A stretch of 64,000 nucleotides of DNA from Chloroflexi bacterium UBA4730 (lineage in GTDB: Bacteria > Chloroflexota > Limnocylindria > P2-11E), in NCBI GenBank assembly GCA_002404155.1, contig DHJC01000056.1:7170-71169 (forward strand), written 5' to 3'. Each line of letters begins with the position of its first letter. Positions within the stretch are counted from its first letter, which is position 1. The translations under genes and the position numbers were made by a program. Below, in pieces: positions 1-8,388 of this stretch. The notes below the pieces were generated by a model that saw only the letters and a program-made list of their open reading frames with translations, had not been told where the DNA came from and did no database searches.

Positions 1-31
1 CAACCACTCGGACACCTCTCCGCCACGAAGT

Positions 32-721
32 TTAGCTGGCGAGGTGCTTCTTCAGGAACGCGGTGATGCGCGGCCACGCGTCCTTCGCGTCGTCCGCGCG
101 ATACACGTCGGCGCGCTGCTCGTTCAGGAAGGCGTGATCGCCCTCGGCGTACACACGCTTCTCGAACGGCACGCCCGCGGCCGCCAGATCGGCCTCGAGC
201 GCCGGGAGGGCGTTCATCACCCACTCGTCCTTGCCACCGAAGATGCCGAGCACCGGGGTGCCCTTCATCGCCGCGTAGTTCGGCTTCTTCTGCGGCGGCG
301 TGCCGTAGCAGTCGACGACCGCGCCGACGGCATCGGTCGCAACGGTGCCGGTGAGCAGCGCGAGCATCCCGCCCATGCAGGTACCGATGACGCCGACCTT
401 CTGCGAGGACGTCTTCCCGTGAGTGGCAAGGTATTGCGCGGCGGCCCGAGCGTCCTTTGCGGCCTGGTCGATGTTCAGCTCCATCATCAGCTTCTGCGCC
501 GCGTCGGGCTCACCGATCTGCGCGCTCTTTCCGTGATAGAAATCTGGCGCCAGGGCGTTGAAGCCTTCGCGCGCGAACATGTCGGCGGTGCCCTTCACCT
601 GGTCGATGAGACCCCACCACTCCTGGATGACGATGACGCCCGGGCCTTTGCCAGACGCGGGGCTCGCCAAGTACCCGCTCGCCGTGCCGCCGTTGCTCTT
701 GAAGCTGACCATGTCACCCAT
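32..721 (-). CDS. Dienelactone hydrolase family protein
   Basis: Alpha/beta hydrolase of 229 aa, the usual length for carboxymethylenebutenolidase (dienelactone hydrolase), which opens dienelactones in the modified ortho-cleavage of (chloro)catechols. The Cys-Asp-His triad is visible: nucleophile C115 in GTCMGG, D165 in GGKDEWV and H196 in GDHAF. The QEWWG segment near residue 33 carries the family Glu that positions the Cys. The cytosolic form has no signal peptide. Its start directly abuts the stop of the fumarylacetoacetate-hydrolase-family gene, so the two are co-transcribed. Family assignment is firm; the substrate is inferred from context only. Confidence 0.9.
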   Translation of the reverse strand: MGDMVSFKSNGGTASGYLASPASGKGPGVIVIQEWWGLIDQVKGTADMFAREGFNALAPDFYHGKSAQIGEPDAAQKLMMELNIDQAAKDARAAAQYLATHGKTSSQKVGVIGTCMGGMLALLTGTVATDAVGAVVDCYGTPPQKKPNYAAMKGTPVLGIFGGKDEWVMNALPALEADLAAAGVPFEKRVYAEGDHAFLNEQRADVYRADDAKDAWPRITAFLKKHLAS

Positions 722-1573
722 CTACGCACCCCTCTCGATGTGATTCCGCAAGACGCCGATCCGTTCGATCTCGAGCTCCACCACATCGCCAGGCTTCAAC
801 CATTCCGGCGGCGTGCGCCCCATGCCCACCCCGTCGGGCGTGCCGGTCATGATCACGTCGCCCGGATGCAGGGTCAGGCCGGCCGACAGCTCGGCGATGA
901 CTTGTGCGACCGGGAAGACCATCTGCTTCGTGTTCGAATCCTGCTTGGTCGCACCGTTCACGCGCGTCGTGATGCGAAGCGACTGCGGGTCGGGGATCTC
1001 ATCCGCCGTGACGATCCACGGGCCGAGCGGCAGGTGCGTGTCGAAGTTCTTGCCCTTGAACCACTGACCGCCGTGCCAGGTGCGCTGCACGTCGCGAACG
1101 CTCACGTCGTTCGCGATCGTATAGCCGAAGACGTGATCCAGCGCATCCGCTTCGCGGATGTCGCGACCGGCGCGACCGATGACGACCGCGAGCTCGACCT
1201 CGTAGTCGAGCTGGTCGGAGATCGGCGCGGGATGCCGGATCGCGGCCTCAGGCCCGATGATCGCGAACGGGTTCTTCGTGAACAGCGCCGGATGGTCCGG
1301 GATCTCTTGGACGGCGTCCGCCGGGCGGAAGGCCTTCCCTTCGGCAAAATGCGCGGCGTAGTTCCAGCCGACGCAGAACACGTTGCGCTTCGGGACGATC
1401 GGCGCGAGCAGCCGGACGCTGTGCAGCGGGAGCGCGGGCGCGGCCGACGTCGAGCCCGCGCCGCGCTGGATGAGATCCAGCATGTCCACCGTGCCGCGGA
1501 GCGGGAGGATCGAGTCACCTTCGATGACTCCGGTGAGCCGCCCCGCGCCCTCGTCGAACGTGCAGAGCTTCAT
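722..1573 (-). CDS. Fumarylacetoacetate hydrolase family protein
   Basis: 283 aa from the ATG that begins MKLCTFDEG. The open frame runs 42 codons further upstream, but that part has no family similarity. The family acts on fumarylacetoacetate, acylpyruvates or 2-oxo-hepta-diene-dioates in aromatic catabolism. Visible marks are DYEVELAVVIGRAG and the metal-site segment YTIANDVSVRDVQ, plus the C-terminal GDVIMTGTPDGVG loop. The start overlaps the stop of a truncated flavin-reductase frame as ATGA. It is followed without a gap by dienelactone hydrolase. Probably a hydrolase or isomerase of a ring-cleavage product; exact reaction unknown. Confidence 0.9.
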   Translation of the reverse strand: MKLCTFDEGAGRLTGVIEGDSILPLRGTVDMLDLIQRGAGSTSAAPALPLHSVRLLAPIVPKRNVFCVGWNYAAHFAEGKAFRPADAVQEIPDHPALFTKNPFAIIGPEAAIRHPAPISDQLDYEVELAVVIGRAGRDIREADALDHVFGYTIANDVSVRDVQRTWHGGQWFKGKNFDTHLPLGPWIVTADEIPDPQSLRITTRVNGATKQDSNTKQMVFPVAQVIAELSAGLTLHPGDVIMTGTPDGVGMGRTPPEWLKPGDVVELEIERIGVLRNHIERGA

Positions 1574-1695
1574 CGGACCGGCGGGGCCCACGTGAGGCCA
1601 CCCGGTGTGCCGCGCGCGTCGCTGGTCGTGACGATGGTGACCCCGCTCGGGAACGCGGCCGCGAGCTCGCGGAATGTGGCTCGATCTACCGGCAC
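1570..1695 (-). pseudogene. N-terminal remnant of a flavin reductase
   Basis: From a GTG at 1695 the frame reads VPVDRATFRELAAAFPSG and continues VTIVTTSDARGTPGGLT. This is the typical first 35 residues of flavin reductase-like (FMN split-barrel) proteins, which begin FR.ALG.FPTGVT and reach the GLT segment. The frame then stops after about 41 codons, overlapping the next gene as ATGA, where the real family continues for another 120 residues. I read it as a deletion fusion point: the 3' three quarters of the reductase are lost. Translation may still serve to couple expression of the downstream gene. Confidence 0.6.
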
Positions 1696-1876
1696 GCACC
1701 GTATTCTGGACGGCGCGCGCGTGACGCGCTTCCGCTCCGCCCGGGTCGTCGACGCGATCGGTTCCTCGCGCTCATTGGCGTCGCCGCCGCGCTGCCGCAT
1801 TCAGCCGTCGGGCGCACCGCGACGGCCGCGCTGCGGCCTAACATCGGTAACGCGTCGCGCAGGGGGTGCTGAAGAG

Positions 1877-2902
1877 ATGGCCGTCATCACGAAGGGCAAG
1901 GTCACGAGGGGCAAGGCGAAGGGCATCGACGCCTGCGCCGACGATCGCGGCGTGATCCGCGCGGCGGCGATGGACCAGCGCGGCTCGTTGAAGAAGGAGA
2001 TCGGCAGGCAGGGCGGCCAGCCCACCGGCGAGTCCCTGGCAGAGTTCAAGACGGCGGTCACGAAGGTCCTCACCCAGCACGCGACCGCCATCCTCATGGA
2101 CCCCGAGTACGGCCTGCCCGCGCTGAAGGCCCGCCGGCCGGGAAGCGGCGTGCTCCTCGCGTACGAGAAGACCGGCTACGACGCCGATCCGCAGAACCGC
2201 ACACCCGATCTGCTCGAGCACTGGAGCGTGCGCCGCCTCGTCGAGGCCGGCGCGGACGCGATCAAGATCCTCCTCTACTACGACCCGTTCGATGAGAAGA
2301 TCGTGAACGACCGCAAGCACGCGTTCCTCGAGCGCATCGGTGCCGAATGCGCGGCGCTCGACGTCCCGTTCTTCCTCGAGCCGCTGGCGTACGACAGAGA
2401 CATGGACGAGAAGGGCTACGAGTTCGCCAAGCTGAAGCCGAAGGCCGTGCAGGCGTACATGGAGAAGCTCTCCGAGCCGCGGTTCGGCGTCGACGTGCTC
2501 AAGGTCGAGGTCCCGGTGAACATGGCGTTCGTCGGCGGCTCGAAAGCCAACCTCACCGGCCAGGTCGCGTACGACCGCAAGACCGCGCTCAAGCACTTCA
2601 AGGAGGCCTCGGACGCGGCCCGGCTCCCATTCATCTACTTGTCGGCCGGCGTCACCAACGAGGTCTTCAACGAGTCGATCGAGTGGGCCGGCGAGGCCGG
2701 CGCGAAGTTCGCGGGCGTGCTGTGCGGCCGCGCGACGTGGCAGCGCGGCATCCCGGTCTACGCGAAGGAGGGCCTCAAGGCCTTCGAGACCTGGCTGGAG
2801 AAAGAGGGCGTCGCGAACATCGAGGCCCTGAATGCGATCCTCGCCCGCGCCGCGTCACCGTGGTGGACTGCCTACGGTTCGCGCGAGGCCGCGACCGGCT
2901 AG
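1877..2902 (+). CDS. LacD-type tagatose-bisphosphate aldolase family protein
   Basis: 341 aa, starting at the ATG at 1877 with GAAGAG upstream; the open frame extends far 5' but only as a shadow. Class I (Schiff-base) aldolase of the LacD family, which cleaves tagatose-1,6-bisphosphate or related sugar phosphates to triose phosphates. The lysine that should form the Schiff base is K209 in DVLKVEVPVN. Other family segments are ADDRGVIRAAAMDQRG at the N-terminus and MDPEYGLPA near residue 75. It is a lone gene pointing towards the convergent membrane-protein gene, overlapping it by 4 bases. Related sulfosugar aldolases exist, so the substrate is open. Confidence 0.85.
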   Translation: MAVITKGKVTRGKAKGIDACADDRGVIRAAAMDQRGSLKKEIGRQGGQPTGESLAEFKTAVTKVLTQHATAILMDPEYGLPALKARRPGSGVLLAYEKTGYDADPQNRTPDLLEHWSVRRLVEAGADAIKILLYYDPFDEKIVNDRKHAFLERIGAECAALDVPFFLEPLAYDRDMDEKGYEFAKLKPKAVQAYMEKLSEPRFGVDVLKVEVPVNMAFVGGSKANLTGQVAYDRKTALKHFKEASDAARLPFIYLSAGVTNEVFNESIEWAGEAGAKFAGVLCGRATWQRGIPVYAKEGLKAFETWLEKEGVANIEALNAILARAASPWWTAYGSREAATG

Positions 2903-3300
2903 GTCCAGCCGCGCCGGCCGACCAGCAAGCCAACGCCGGCGATGATCAGGAACACCGGCCAGAGCTGACCGATCGGCAGATCGAGCAGGAACGCCGCGGT
3001 GAGGAAGAGGAAGCCGAGACCGGCGATGAGCGGACCCGTGGCCGCGCTCGTATCGCCGTCGCGCCAGTGCCCGTACGCGGCGGACAGGGTGCTCGCGGCG
3101 GGGATGAGGATGAACAGCGCCCACCAGTTGCGGAGCGTCGTCCCGAAGTAGTTCTCGGCCAGGAAGATCGCACCGAGCGCGATGAGGATGATGCCCGGGA
3201 GCCACGAGCCGTACATCGCGCCGTCGCTGAATTGGCGACTGCGCGTCGGATGTGGCGCCGTGGACCAGTCCGTTTTCGGTGTTCCGCGGGTCTCGCTCAC
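2899..3300 (-). CDS. Small integral membrane protein, LiaF/DUF5668-like
   Basis: 133 aa. A 25-residue polar N-terminus is followed by about four hydrophobic helices (LPGIILIALGAIFL, WWALFILIPAAST, TGPLIAGLGFLFLTAAFLL, LWPVFLIIAGVGLLV). The pattern of paired short helices with GIxLIxxGxxFL and WPxxLIxxGxxxL repeats is that of the LiaI/LiaF-type transmembrane region. No catalytic motif is seen. It ends 4 bases inside the 3' end of the LacD-like gene and begins 9 bases after the tadA stop, so it may be the last gene of the upstream operon. Function unknown. Confidence 0.7.
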   Translation of the reverse strand: MSETRGTPKTDWSTAPHPTRSRQFSDGAMYGSWLPGIILIALGAIFLAENYFGTTLRNWWALFILIPAASTLSAAYGHWRDGDTSAATGPLIAGLGFLFLTAAFLLDLPIGQLWPVFLIIAGVGLLVGRRGWT

Positions 3301-3309
3301 CGCTCGATG

Positions 3310-3786
3310 CTAGTCCCGGTCCCTGCGGCCGGCGAAGAACTCCGAGAGCATCGCCTCGGCCTCCACGCGGCGCGCGCCAAGCCGCCACTTCGGGTGGTGG
3401 TTGAGCGCGGGCTCGTCGAGGAGCTCCGCCACCGATCGCACGGCACCGGCCTTTGGGTCAGGCGCCGCGAACACGACGAGGTCGATGCGCGCGAGGACCG
3501 CCGCGCCGGCACACATGGCGCAGGGCTCGAGCGTCACGTAGAGCGCGCACCCGGTCAGCCGCCAGCGTCCGAGGACACGCGCCGCCTCGCGGAGCGCGAT
3601 GAGCTCGGCGTGCGCGGTCGGGTCGCGATCGAGCTCCCGTGCGTTGTGGCCTTTGCCGACGATCGCGCCCTCGTGCACGACCACCGCGCCGATCGGCACG
3701 TCGCCGTGTTCGATCGCGGCCCTCGCCTCGTCCAGTGCAGCGGTCATGAACCCGTCGTCGTCGGCCACCCCGGGGAGGCTAGACAC
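3310..3786 (-). CDS. tadA: tRNA-specific adenosine deaminase TadA
   Basis: 158 aa zinc deaminase that converts A34 to inosine in the tRNA-Arg(ACG) wobble position. The HAE motif (PTAHAELIALREA) gives the zinc His and the proton-shuttling Glu. PCAMC (TLEPCAMCAGA) gives the two zinc Cys. The TadA-specific DPKAGAV segment follows. The GTG at 3786 is preferred because the TadA N-terminal helix needs the residues before the internal ATG at 3747. It overlaps the end of livF by 8 bases, an unusual place for tadA but one that implies co-transcription. Confidence 0.93.
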   Translation of the reverse strand: MSSLPGVADDDGFMTAALDEARAAIEHGDVPIGAVVVHEGAIVGKGHNARELDRDPTAHAELIALREAARVLGRWRLTGCALYVTLEPCAMCAGAAVLARIDLVVFAAPDPKAGAVRSVAELLDEPALNHHPKWRLGARRVEAEAMLSEFFAGRRDRD

Positions 3787-4477
3787 CGAGGTACCGGGCC
3801 TCGACGTCGGGCTGAGCTGCGAGCTGCGCGGGTGTGCCCGCGAACACGATGGTCCCCTTGTTCATGACGTAGATCCGCTCGCCCACGCGGGTCGCGAGCG
3901 CGAGGTTCTGCTCTACGAGCAAGATCGCGAGCCCGGGCGAACGGAGCGACCGGAGCGCCTCGCCCACGTCGGCCACGAGTTTCGGCGCGAGCCCCTCCGA
4001 CGGCTCGTCGAGCAACAGGAGGCTCGGGTTGCGCATCAGCGCGCGACCGATCGCGAGCATCTGCTGCTCCCCACCGGAGAGCTCATCACCGCGATTGTCG
4101 AGCCGGCGCCCGAGCGACGGGAACAGCTCGAGCACGCGACGCTCGTCCCAGCCTCCGGCGACGGCATGCGCGGCGAGGAGCAGGTTCTCGCGCACAGTGA
4201 GCTCCGCGAAGATCCTCCGGCCCTGTGGCACGAGCGCGACCCCGGCCCGCGCGATGCGGTGGGCCGGCTGGCCAGCGAGATCCGCGGCGCCGACACGCAC
4301 CGACCCCGTGCGTGGCCGGACCAATCCGGTGATCGCGGCGATCGTGGTCGACTTGCCCGCGCCGTTGCGCCCGACGAGCGAGACGGCCTCGCCGTCGCGC
4401 ACGTCGAGGTCAACGCCCTGGAGCACGTGGCTGTCCCCGTAATACGCGTGGAGCCCGCGGACCTCGAGCGTCGTCAC
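3779..4477 (-). CDS. livF: Branched-chain amino acid-type ABC transporter ATPase LivF
   Basis: 232 aa cytoplasmic ATPase energising the LivHM permease. Walker A GRNGAGKST, signature LSGGEQQ, Walker B LLLLDEPSEGLAP and the H-loop region are all present. The LivF-specific pattern IYVMNKGTIVFAGTP is seen at the end. Its ATG overlaps the LivG stop as ATGA. The last gene of the transporter operon livK-H-M-G-F. HAAT-family transporters carry branched-chain amino acids but also urea, amides and aromatic acids; with crotonases upstream an aromatic acid is plausible but unproven. Confidence 0.93.
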   Translation of the reverse strand: MTTLEVRGLHAYYGDSHVLQGVDLDVRDGEAVSLVGRNGAGKSTTIAAITGLVRPRTGSVRVGAADLAGQPAHRIARAGVALVPQGRRIFAELTVRENLLLAAHAVAGGWDERRVLELFPSLGRRLDNRGDELSGGEQQMLAIGRALMRNPSLLLLDEPSEGLAPKLVADVGEALRSLRSPGLAILLVEQNLALATRVGERIYVMNKGTIVFAGTPAQLAAQPDVEARYLGV

Positions 4478-5208
4478 GACTCGACGACCTTCCCGAGGTA
4501 CACGTCGTGGACCTGGCGATCGCTCCTGATCTCGTCCGGGGTGCCCTCGGCGATCGCCCGACCTTCATGGAGCACGGTGAGGCGGTCGGCAAGGCGGAAC
4601 ACGACGTCCATGTCGTGCTCGACGATGAGCAGCGTCAGCGAACGGTCGAGGGCGGCGATGAGCGCGGCGATCCGTTGGGTCTCAGCGGGCGACATCCCCG
4701 CCGTGGGCTCGTCGAGCAGCAGCACCCGTGGGCGTCGAGCAAGAGCGAGGGCGAGCTCGAGCTGGCGGCGCTCTCCGTGGGACAGCGCGCGAGCCGGGAC
4801 GGCCCCGCGACCCTCAAGCCCGACCTGCGCGAGCACCGCTTCGGCCCCCGCGACCTCAGCGGATGTCGGCGATCGGAGCGGCCGGTACGCGCCGCCAAGC
4901 GAGGTGATCGATAGGAGCACGTTCTCGCGCGCGCTCAACGGATTGAACAGCTCGTTCCGCTGATACATCCGGGCGAGCCCAAGGCGCGCGCGCTGCCACG
5001 TCGTGAGCGAATCGAGATTGGTCCCGCCGAGCCGCATCGTGCCGCCGGTGGCGGGCAGCTCGCCGGTGAGCACGTTGAACAGCGTCGTCTTCCCCGCGCC
5101 GTTCGGTCCGATCACCGCGCGCCGCTCTCCGGCCTCGACGCGCAGATCGACCCCGGCCAACGCGCGGATCCCCCCGAAGTCTCGGCGCAGCTCCCGGATC
5201 TCGATCAC
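4474..5208 (-). CDS. livG: Branched-chain amino acid-type ABC transporter ATPase LivG
   Basis: 244 aa from the GTG at 5208, which overlaps the LivM stop as GTGA; the conserved N-terminus IEIRELRRDFGGIRAL starts right there. Walker A GPNGAGKTT, signature LSHGERRQLE, Walker B VLLLDEPTAGMSP and the typical IVEHDMDVVF H-loop identify LivG. It forms the ATPase heterodimer with LivF. Nothing unusual is seen. Confidence 0.93.
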   Translation of the reverse strand: MIEIRELRRDFGGIRALAGVDLRVEAGERRAVIGPNGAGKTTLFNVLTGELPATGGTMRLGGTNLDSLTTWQRARLGLARMYQRNELFNPLSARENVLLSITSLGGAYRPLRSPTSAEVAGAEAVLAQVGLEGRGAVPARALSHGERRQLELALALARRPRVLLLDEPTAGMSPAETQRIAALIAALDRSLTLLIVEHDMDVVFRLADRLTVLHEGRAIAEGTPDEIRSDRQVHDVYLGKVVES

Positions 5209-6155
5209 GCCCGCACCATCCGGCGCAGCGCGCCGGCGATGCCCTGCCGCGCGAACACGACGAACAGGATGAACACGATCCCAAGGACCGTCTGCGCCGG
5301 TAGCTGCGACGGAAGGACCCGCTCGATGAGGAGCACCACGGCCGCACCGAGCACCGGTCCGAACAGCGTCCCGGCGCCGCCGATGAGCACCATGACGAAC
5401 CCGGTCACCGACGTGCTCAGGGCCACGTCGTTCGGTGACACGAATCGGAACTCGTACGACGACAGCGCGCCGGCGACCCCGGCGATCGCGCCTGCGAGCA
5501 CGAACGCGGAGAGCTTCAGAGTCCGAGTGTCGTAGCCGAGGGCTCGCATCCGCCGCTCGTTCTCGCGGACGCCGACGAGGGCGCGCCCGTAGCTCGACGT
5601 GGTGATCCGCCACAGGAGAAGGAGAACGAGCAGGAACGTGACGCAGACCAGCAGGTACAGGTTGCCCGCGGCGTTGAAGTCGATCCCGAAGAGGATCGGC
5701 CGGTGGACCGCGGAGAATCCGTTGGAGCCGCCGGTGAGGTCCGTCGCCTGGAACGCGATCGCGAAGACCATCTGTGCGAGGGCGAGCGTGAGCATGAGGA
5801 AGAAGATCCCGACCGCGCGGACGGCAAGGAACCCGACGGCGAGCGCGAGCAGCGCGGCGCCGAGGATCCCTGCGCCAAGGCTGACGACGAGCTCGTCGGT
5901 TCCCAGGCGCTGCGCCGCGATGGCTGCGGCGTACGCGCCGCCGCCGAAGAACGCGGCGTGTCCGAGCGACGGCAGCCCGGCGTAGCCGACCAGCAGATCC
6001 AATGAGCTCGCGAAGATGGCGAAGATCAGGATCTGCCGGATGATCCCGGTCGCGAAGCGCGACGATTCCCAGAACTGCGACCACTCGGGGAACGTCGCGA
6101 GCGCGAGCCAGGCGACGGCGACGATGGCGGCGCGGGCGAGGGCGGGCCGGCTCAT
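5205..6155 (-). CDS. livM: Branched-chain amino acid-type ABC transporter permease LivM
   Basis: 316 aa with eight or more hydrophobic segments. The LivM hallmarks are LDLLVGYAGLPSLGHAAFFGGGAYAAA near residue 55, the cytoplasmic GRALVGVRENERRMRALGYD loop that contacts the ATPases, and GGAGTLFGPVLGA near the C-terminus. Its ATG overlaps the LivH stop as ATGA. Inner-membrane half of the LivHM channel. Confidence 0.92.
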   Translation of the reverse strand: MSRPALARAAIVAVAWLALATFPEWSQFWESSRFATGIIRQILIFAIFASSLDLLVGYAGLPSLGHAAFFGGGAYAAAIAAQRLGTDELVVSLGAGILGAALLALAVGFLAVRAVGIFFLMLTLALAQMVFAIAFQATDLTGGSNGFSAVHRPILFGIDFNAAGNLYLLVCVTFLLVLLLLWRITTSSYGRALVGVRENERRMRALGYDTRTLKLSAFVLAGAIAGVAGALSSYEFRFVSPNDVALSTSVTGFVMVLIGGAGTLFGPVLGAAVVLLIERVLPSQLPAQTVLGIVFILFVVFARQGIAGALRRMVRA

Positions 6156-7036
6156 CGGCCGATGCGCACGCGACCGAGCAATCCGGTGGGCCGGAACAGC
6201 AGGACGAGCGCCATGATCGCAAAGATCAGCGCGAGCGCGAACTGCGGGAACAGCACCTTGCCGAAGGTGTCGGCCGGTCCGACGACCGCGCTCCCGGCGA
6301 TGGCCCCGGAGAGCGACCCGAGGCCGCCGACCACGACGACGATGAGCGAGTAGATGAGCGCGTCGATGTCCATGCCGGGCTGCAGCCCGAACACCGGTGC
6401 CGCGACGACGCCCGCGAGCCCCGCCAGCCCCGCGCCGACCGCGAAGGTGAGGGTGAACAGCCGGTCGGTGTCGACCCCCAGCGCCGAGAGCATCTGGGCG
6501 TCCCCGACCCCCGCCCGGACGAGCGCGCCCAGGCGGGTCCGGCGGTGGAGCACATAGAGAAGGAACGCGAGGGCGGCGCTGAAAGCGATGACGAACAGCC
6601 GGTAGGTCGGATAGTCGCTCCCCGCGATCTGGATCGACCGGTCGAGGCCGGCCGGGAACGGCAGCGAGCGGACCGTCGCGCCCCAGCCCCAGTCGTCCCG
6701 CAAACGGATGAAGTCCGCGATGACGAGCGAGAGCCCGATGGTGATGAGCACCTGATCGAGGTGACGCCCGCGGAGCCGACGGAGCAACAGCGGTTCGATG
6801 ATCAGGCCGAAGGCCGCGAGCGCGAGCGGCGCGACGATGAGCGCGATCCAGAACGAGCCGGTCGCGCGCGTGACCGAGAGGGCGACGTACGCCCCGAGCA
6901 TGTAGAAGGCGCCGTGCGCGAGGTTGACCACGTCCATCATCCCGAAGATGAGGGACAGTCCGGCGGCCAGGATGAACAGCAAGGCGCCAAACGAAAGCCC
7001 GTTCAGCGCCTGCTGCAGGGCGTCTTCGAACGTCAC
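6152..7036 (-). CDS. livH: Branched-chain amino acid-type ABC transporter permease LivH
   Basis: 294 aa polytopic protein. LivH marks: LSFGALLFILAAGLSLIFGMMDVVNLAHGAFYMLGAY at residues 13-50, the RAGVGDAQMLSALGVD coupling loop and VVVGGLGSLSGAIAGS near residue 245. It lies 7 bases after the stop of the binding-protein gene, giving the standard K-H-M-G-F order. Inner-membrane permease partner of LivM. Confidence 0.92.
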   Translation of the reverse strand: MTFEDALQQALNGLSFGALLFILAAGLSLIFGMMDVVNLAHGAFYMLGAYVALSVTRATGSFWIALIVAPLALAAFGLIIEPLLLRRLRGRHLDQVLITIGLSLVIADFIRLRDDWGWGATVRSLPFPAGLDRSIQIAGSDYPTYRLFVIAFSAALAFLLYVLHRRTRLGALVRAGVGDAQMLSALGVDTDRLFTLTFAVGAGLAGLAGVVAAPVFGLQPGMDIDALIYSLIVVVVGGLGSLSGAIAGSAVVGPADTFGKVLFPQFALALIFAIMALVLLFRPTGLLGRVRIGR

Positions 7037-7043
7037 GCGAGGG

Positions 7044-8321
7044 TCATTTGCCCGGGTCGGTCACTCGGCCGATCTTGTCGCTGATGGTGTTCACGGCCTG
7101 GCCGTTCACGGTCTTCACTTCGCGGATGTACATGTCCTGGATCACGTTGTGGGTGTCCTTGTCGAATTCGAAGGCGCCGCGCGGGCTGTTGAACTTCACC
7201 GCCTCGAGGGCTGCGATGAGCTTCGCCTTGTCCGAGGTGTCGCCGTTCGTCTTCTGGAGGGCCTCGTCGAGCGCGCGCATCCCGTCCCACGCCTGCACCG
7301 CGAACACGTCGGGCAGGAGGTTGTACTCCTTTTGATAGGCGTCTTTGAACGACTTGTTCTCGGGGTTGTCGAGCTCGACGGCCCAGAACAATGACGTGAT
7401 AGCGCCGTTCGCCTGGTCCTTCACCACGGCGAGCACGTCCTGCTCGGTCAGGAAGCCGGCGCCGTACATCTTGTAGCCCGCCGCCGGCAGCCCGAGCTGA
7501 TTCCAGGCCTGGATGTACTTCACCGCGTCCGCCCCGGAGAAGAAGGAGTAGATGTCCTTCGTCGGCTGGGACTTGAGCTGGGTCACGAATGGGACGAAGT
7601 CGGCGCTGCCGAGCGGCGCCTTCAGCGTGCCAGTGACCTTGCCGCCGCCCTTGGTGAAGCCGGTCGTGAAGTCGGCCTGCGACTCGGTGCCGAAGCCGTA
7701 GTCGGCGACGAACGTGAACACCTCCTTCACGCCCTTCGTGCTCGCCATGTACTCCCCGATGGGCTCGGATATCTGGTACGAGCTGAAGGAGCTGCGGAAG
7801 ATGTACGGGCTCTTGCACGACGGCGTGCAGTTGTTCGTGGTGCGCGTGAGCGCGTTCCCACCCGCGTTCGTGGCGATGTAGATCATCTTCGCGCTGTCGA
7901 CGGCGTTGCGGATCGCGTACGCGATCGGCGTCGCGACGACGCCGAGCATGACGTCGACCTGGTCCTGATCGATGAACTTCTGGGTCTTGGCGAGGCCGAC
8001 CTGCGGGTCGTTCGCCTCGTCCTCGTAGATCACCGTGACCGGGCGGTTGGCGAGCCTATTGCCCTTGGTCTTCAGGTAGAGATCGGTGGATCGCTTCATC
8101 GAGTTCCCGAGCTCCGCGTACACCTTGGTGAACGGCAGGAGCTGGCCGATCTTCAGCGCCTTGCCCGCGGTCGCCGCGGCCGACGACGCGGGATTTCCGC
8201 CGGTCGAGGTGGCGGGCGCGCACGCTGCGAGGGCTACCGCGGATGTCGAGATGAGGAACGCTCGCCGCGACATCCGATTGTGGGACCCGGGCTTCGCCGC
8301 GAGGTCGTTCTGGTCGCTCAT
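7044..8321 (-). CDS. Amino-acid/amide-type ABC substrate-binding lipoprotein (LivK-like)
   Basis: 425 aa type I periplasmic-binding protein. The N-terminus has NRMSRRAFLISTSAVALAAC, which combines a Tat-like SRRAFL motif with a lipobox ending in Cys, so it is probably exported folded and lipid-anchored. The mature part starts with ALKIGQLLPFTKVYAELGNS, the usual first strand of the LivK family, and ends with a IQDMYIREVKTVNGQ segment. A strong GGGGAGGGG stretch precedes the ATG. First gene of the liv operon, 68 bases downstream of the PaaG-like gene. Ligand unknown. Confidence 0.88.
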   Translation of the reverse strand: MSDQNDLAAKPGSHNRMSRRAFLISTSAVALAACAPATSTGGNPASSAAATAGKALKIGQLLPFTKVYAELGNSMKRSTDLYLKTKGNRLANRPVTVIYEDEANDPQVGLAKTQKFIDQDQVDVMLGVVATPIAYAIRNAVDSAKMIYIATNAGGNALTRTTNNCTPSCKSPYIFRSSFSSYQISEPIGEYMASTKGVKEVFTFVADYGFGTESQADFTTGFTKGGGKVTGTLKAPLGSADFVPFVTQLKSQPTKDIYSFFSGADAVKYIQAWNQLGLPAAGYKMYGAGFLTEQDVLAVVKDQANGAITSLFWAVELDNPENKSFKDAYQKEYNLLPDVFAVQAWDGMRALDEALQKTNGDTSDKAKLIAALEAVKFNSPRGAFEFDKDTHNVIQDMYIREVKTVNGQAVNTISDKIGRVTDPGK

Positions 8322-8388
8322 TCGCTCCCCTCCCCGAGTGGGTCGGCCCGAACTCTAGTCCGGCCGGCCGGCGAGGGCTTTTCGCCTG

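Noticed and set aside
44..1876. 5' extension of the LacD-like frame by 611 codons
   Set aside because: Runs antisense through the hydrolase genes; the family N-terminus begins at the ATG at 1877 with a ribosome site.
8371..8387. Small stem GGCGA...TCGCC as terminator behind the PaaG-like gene
   Set aside because: Only five base pairs and no U tract on the coding strand; cannot be separated from chance in GC-rich DNA.
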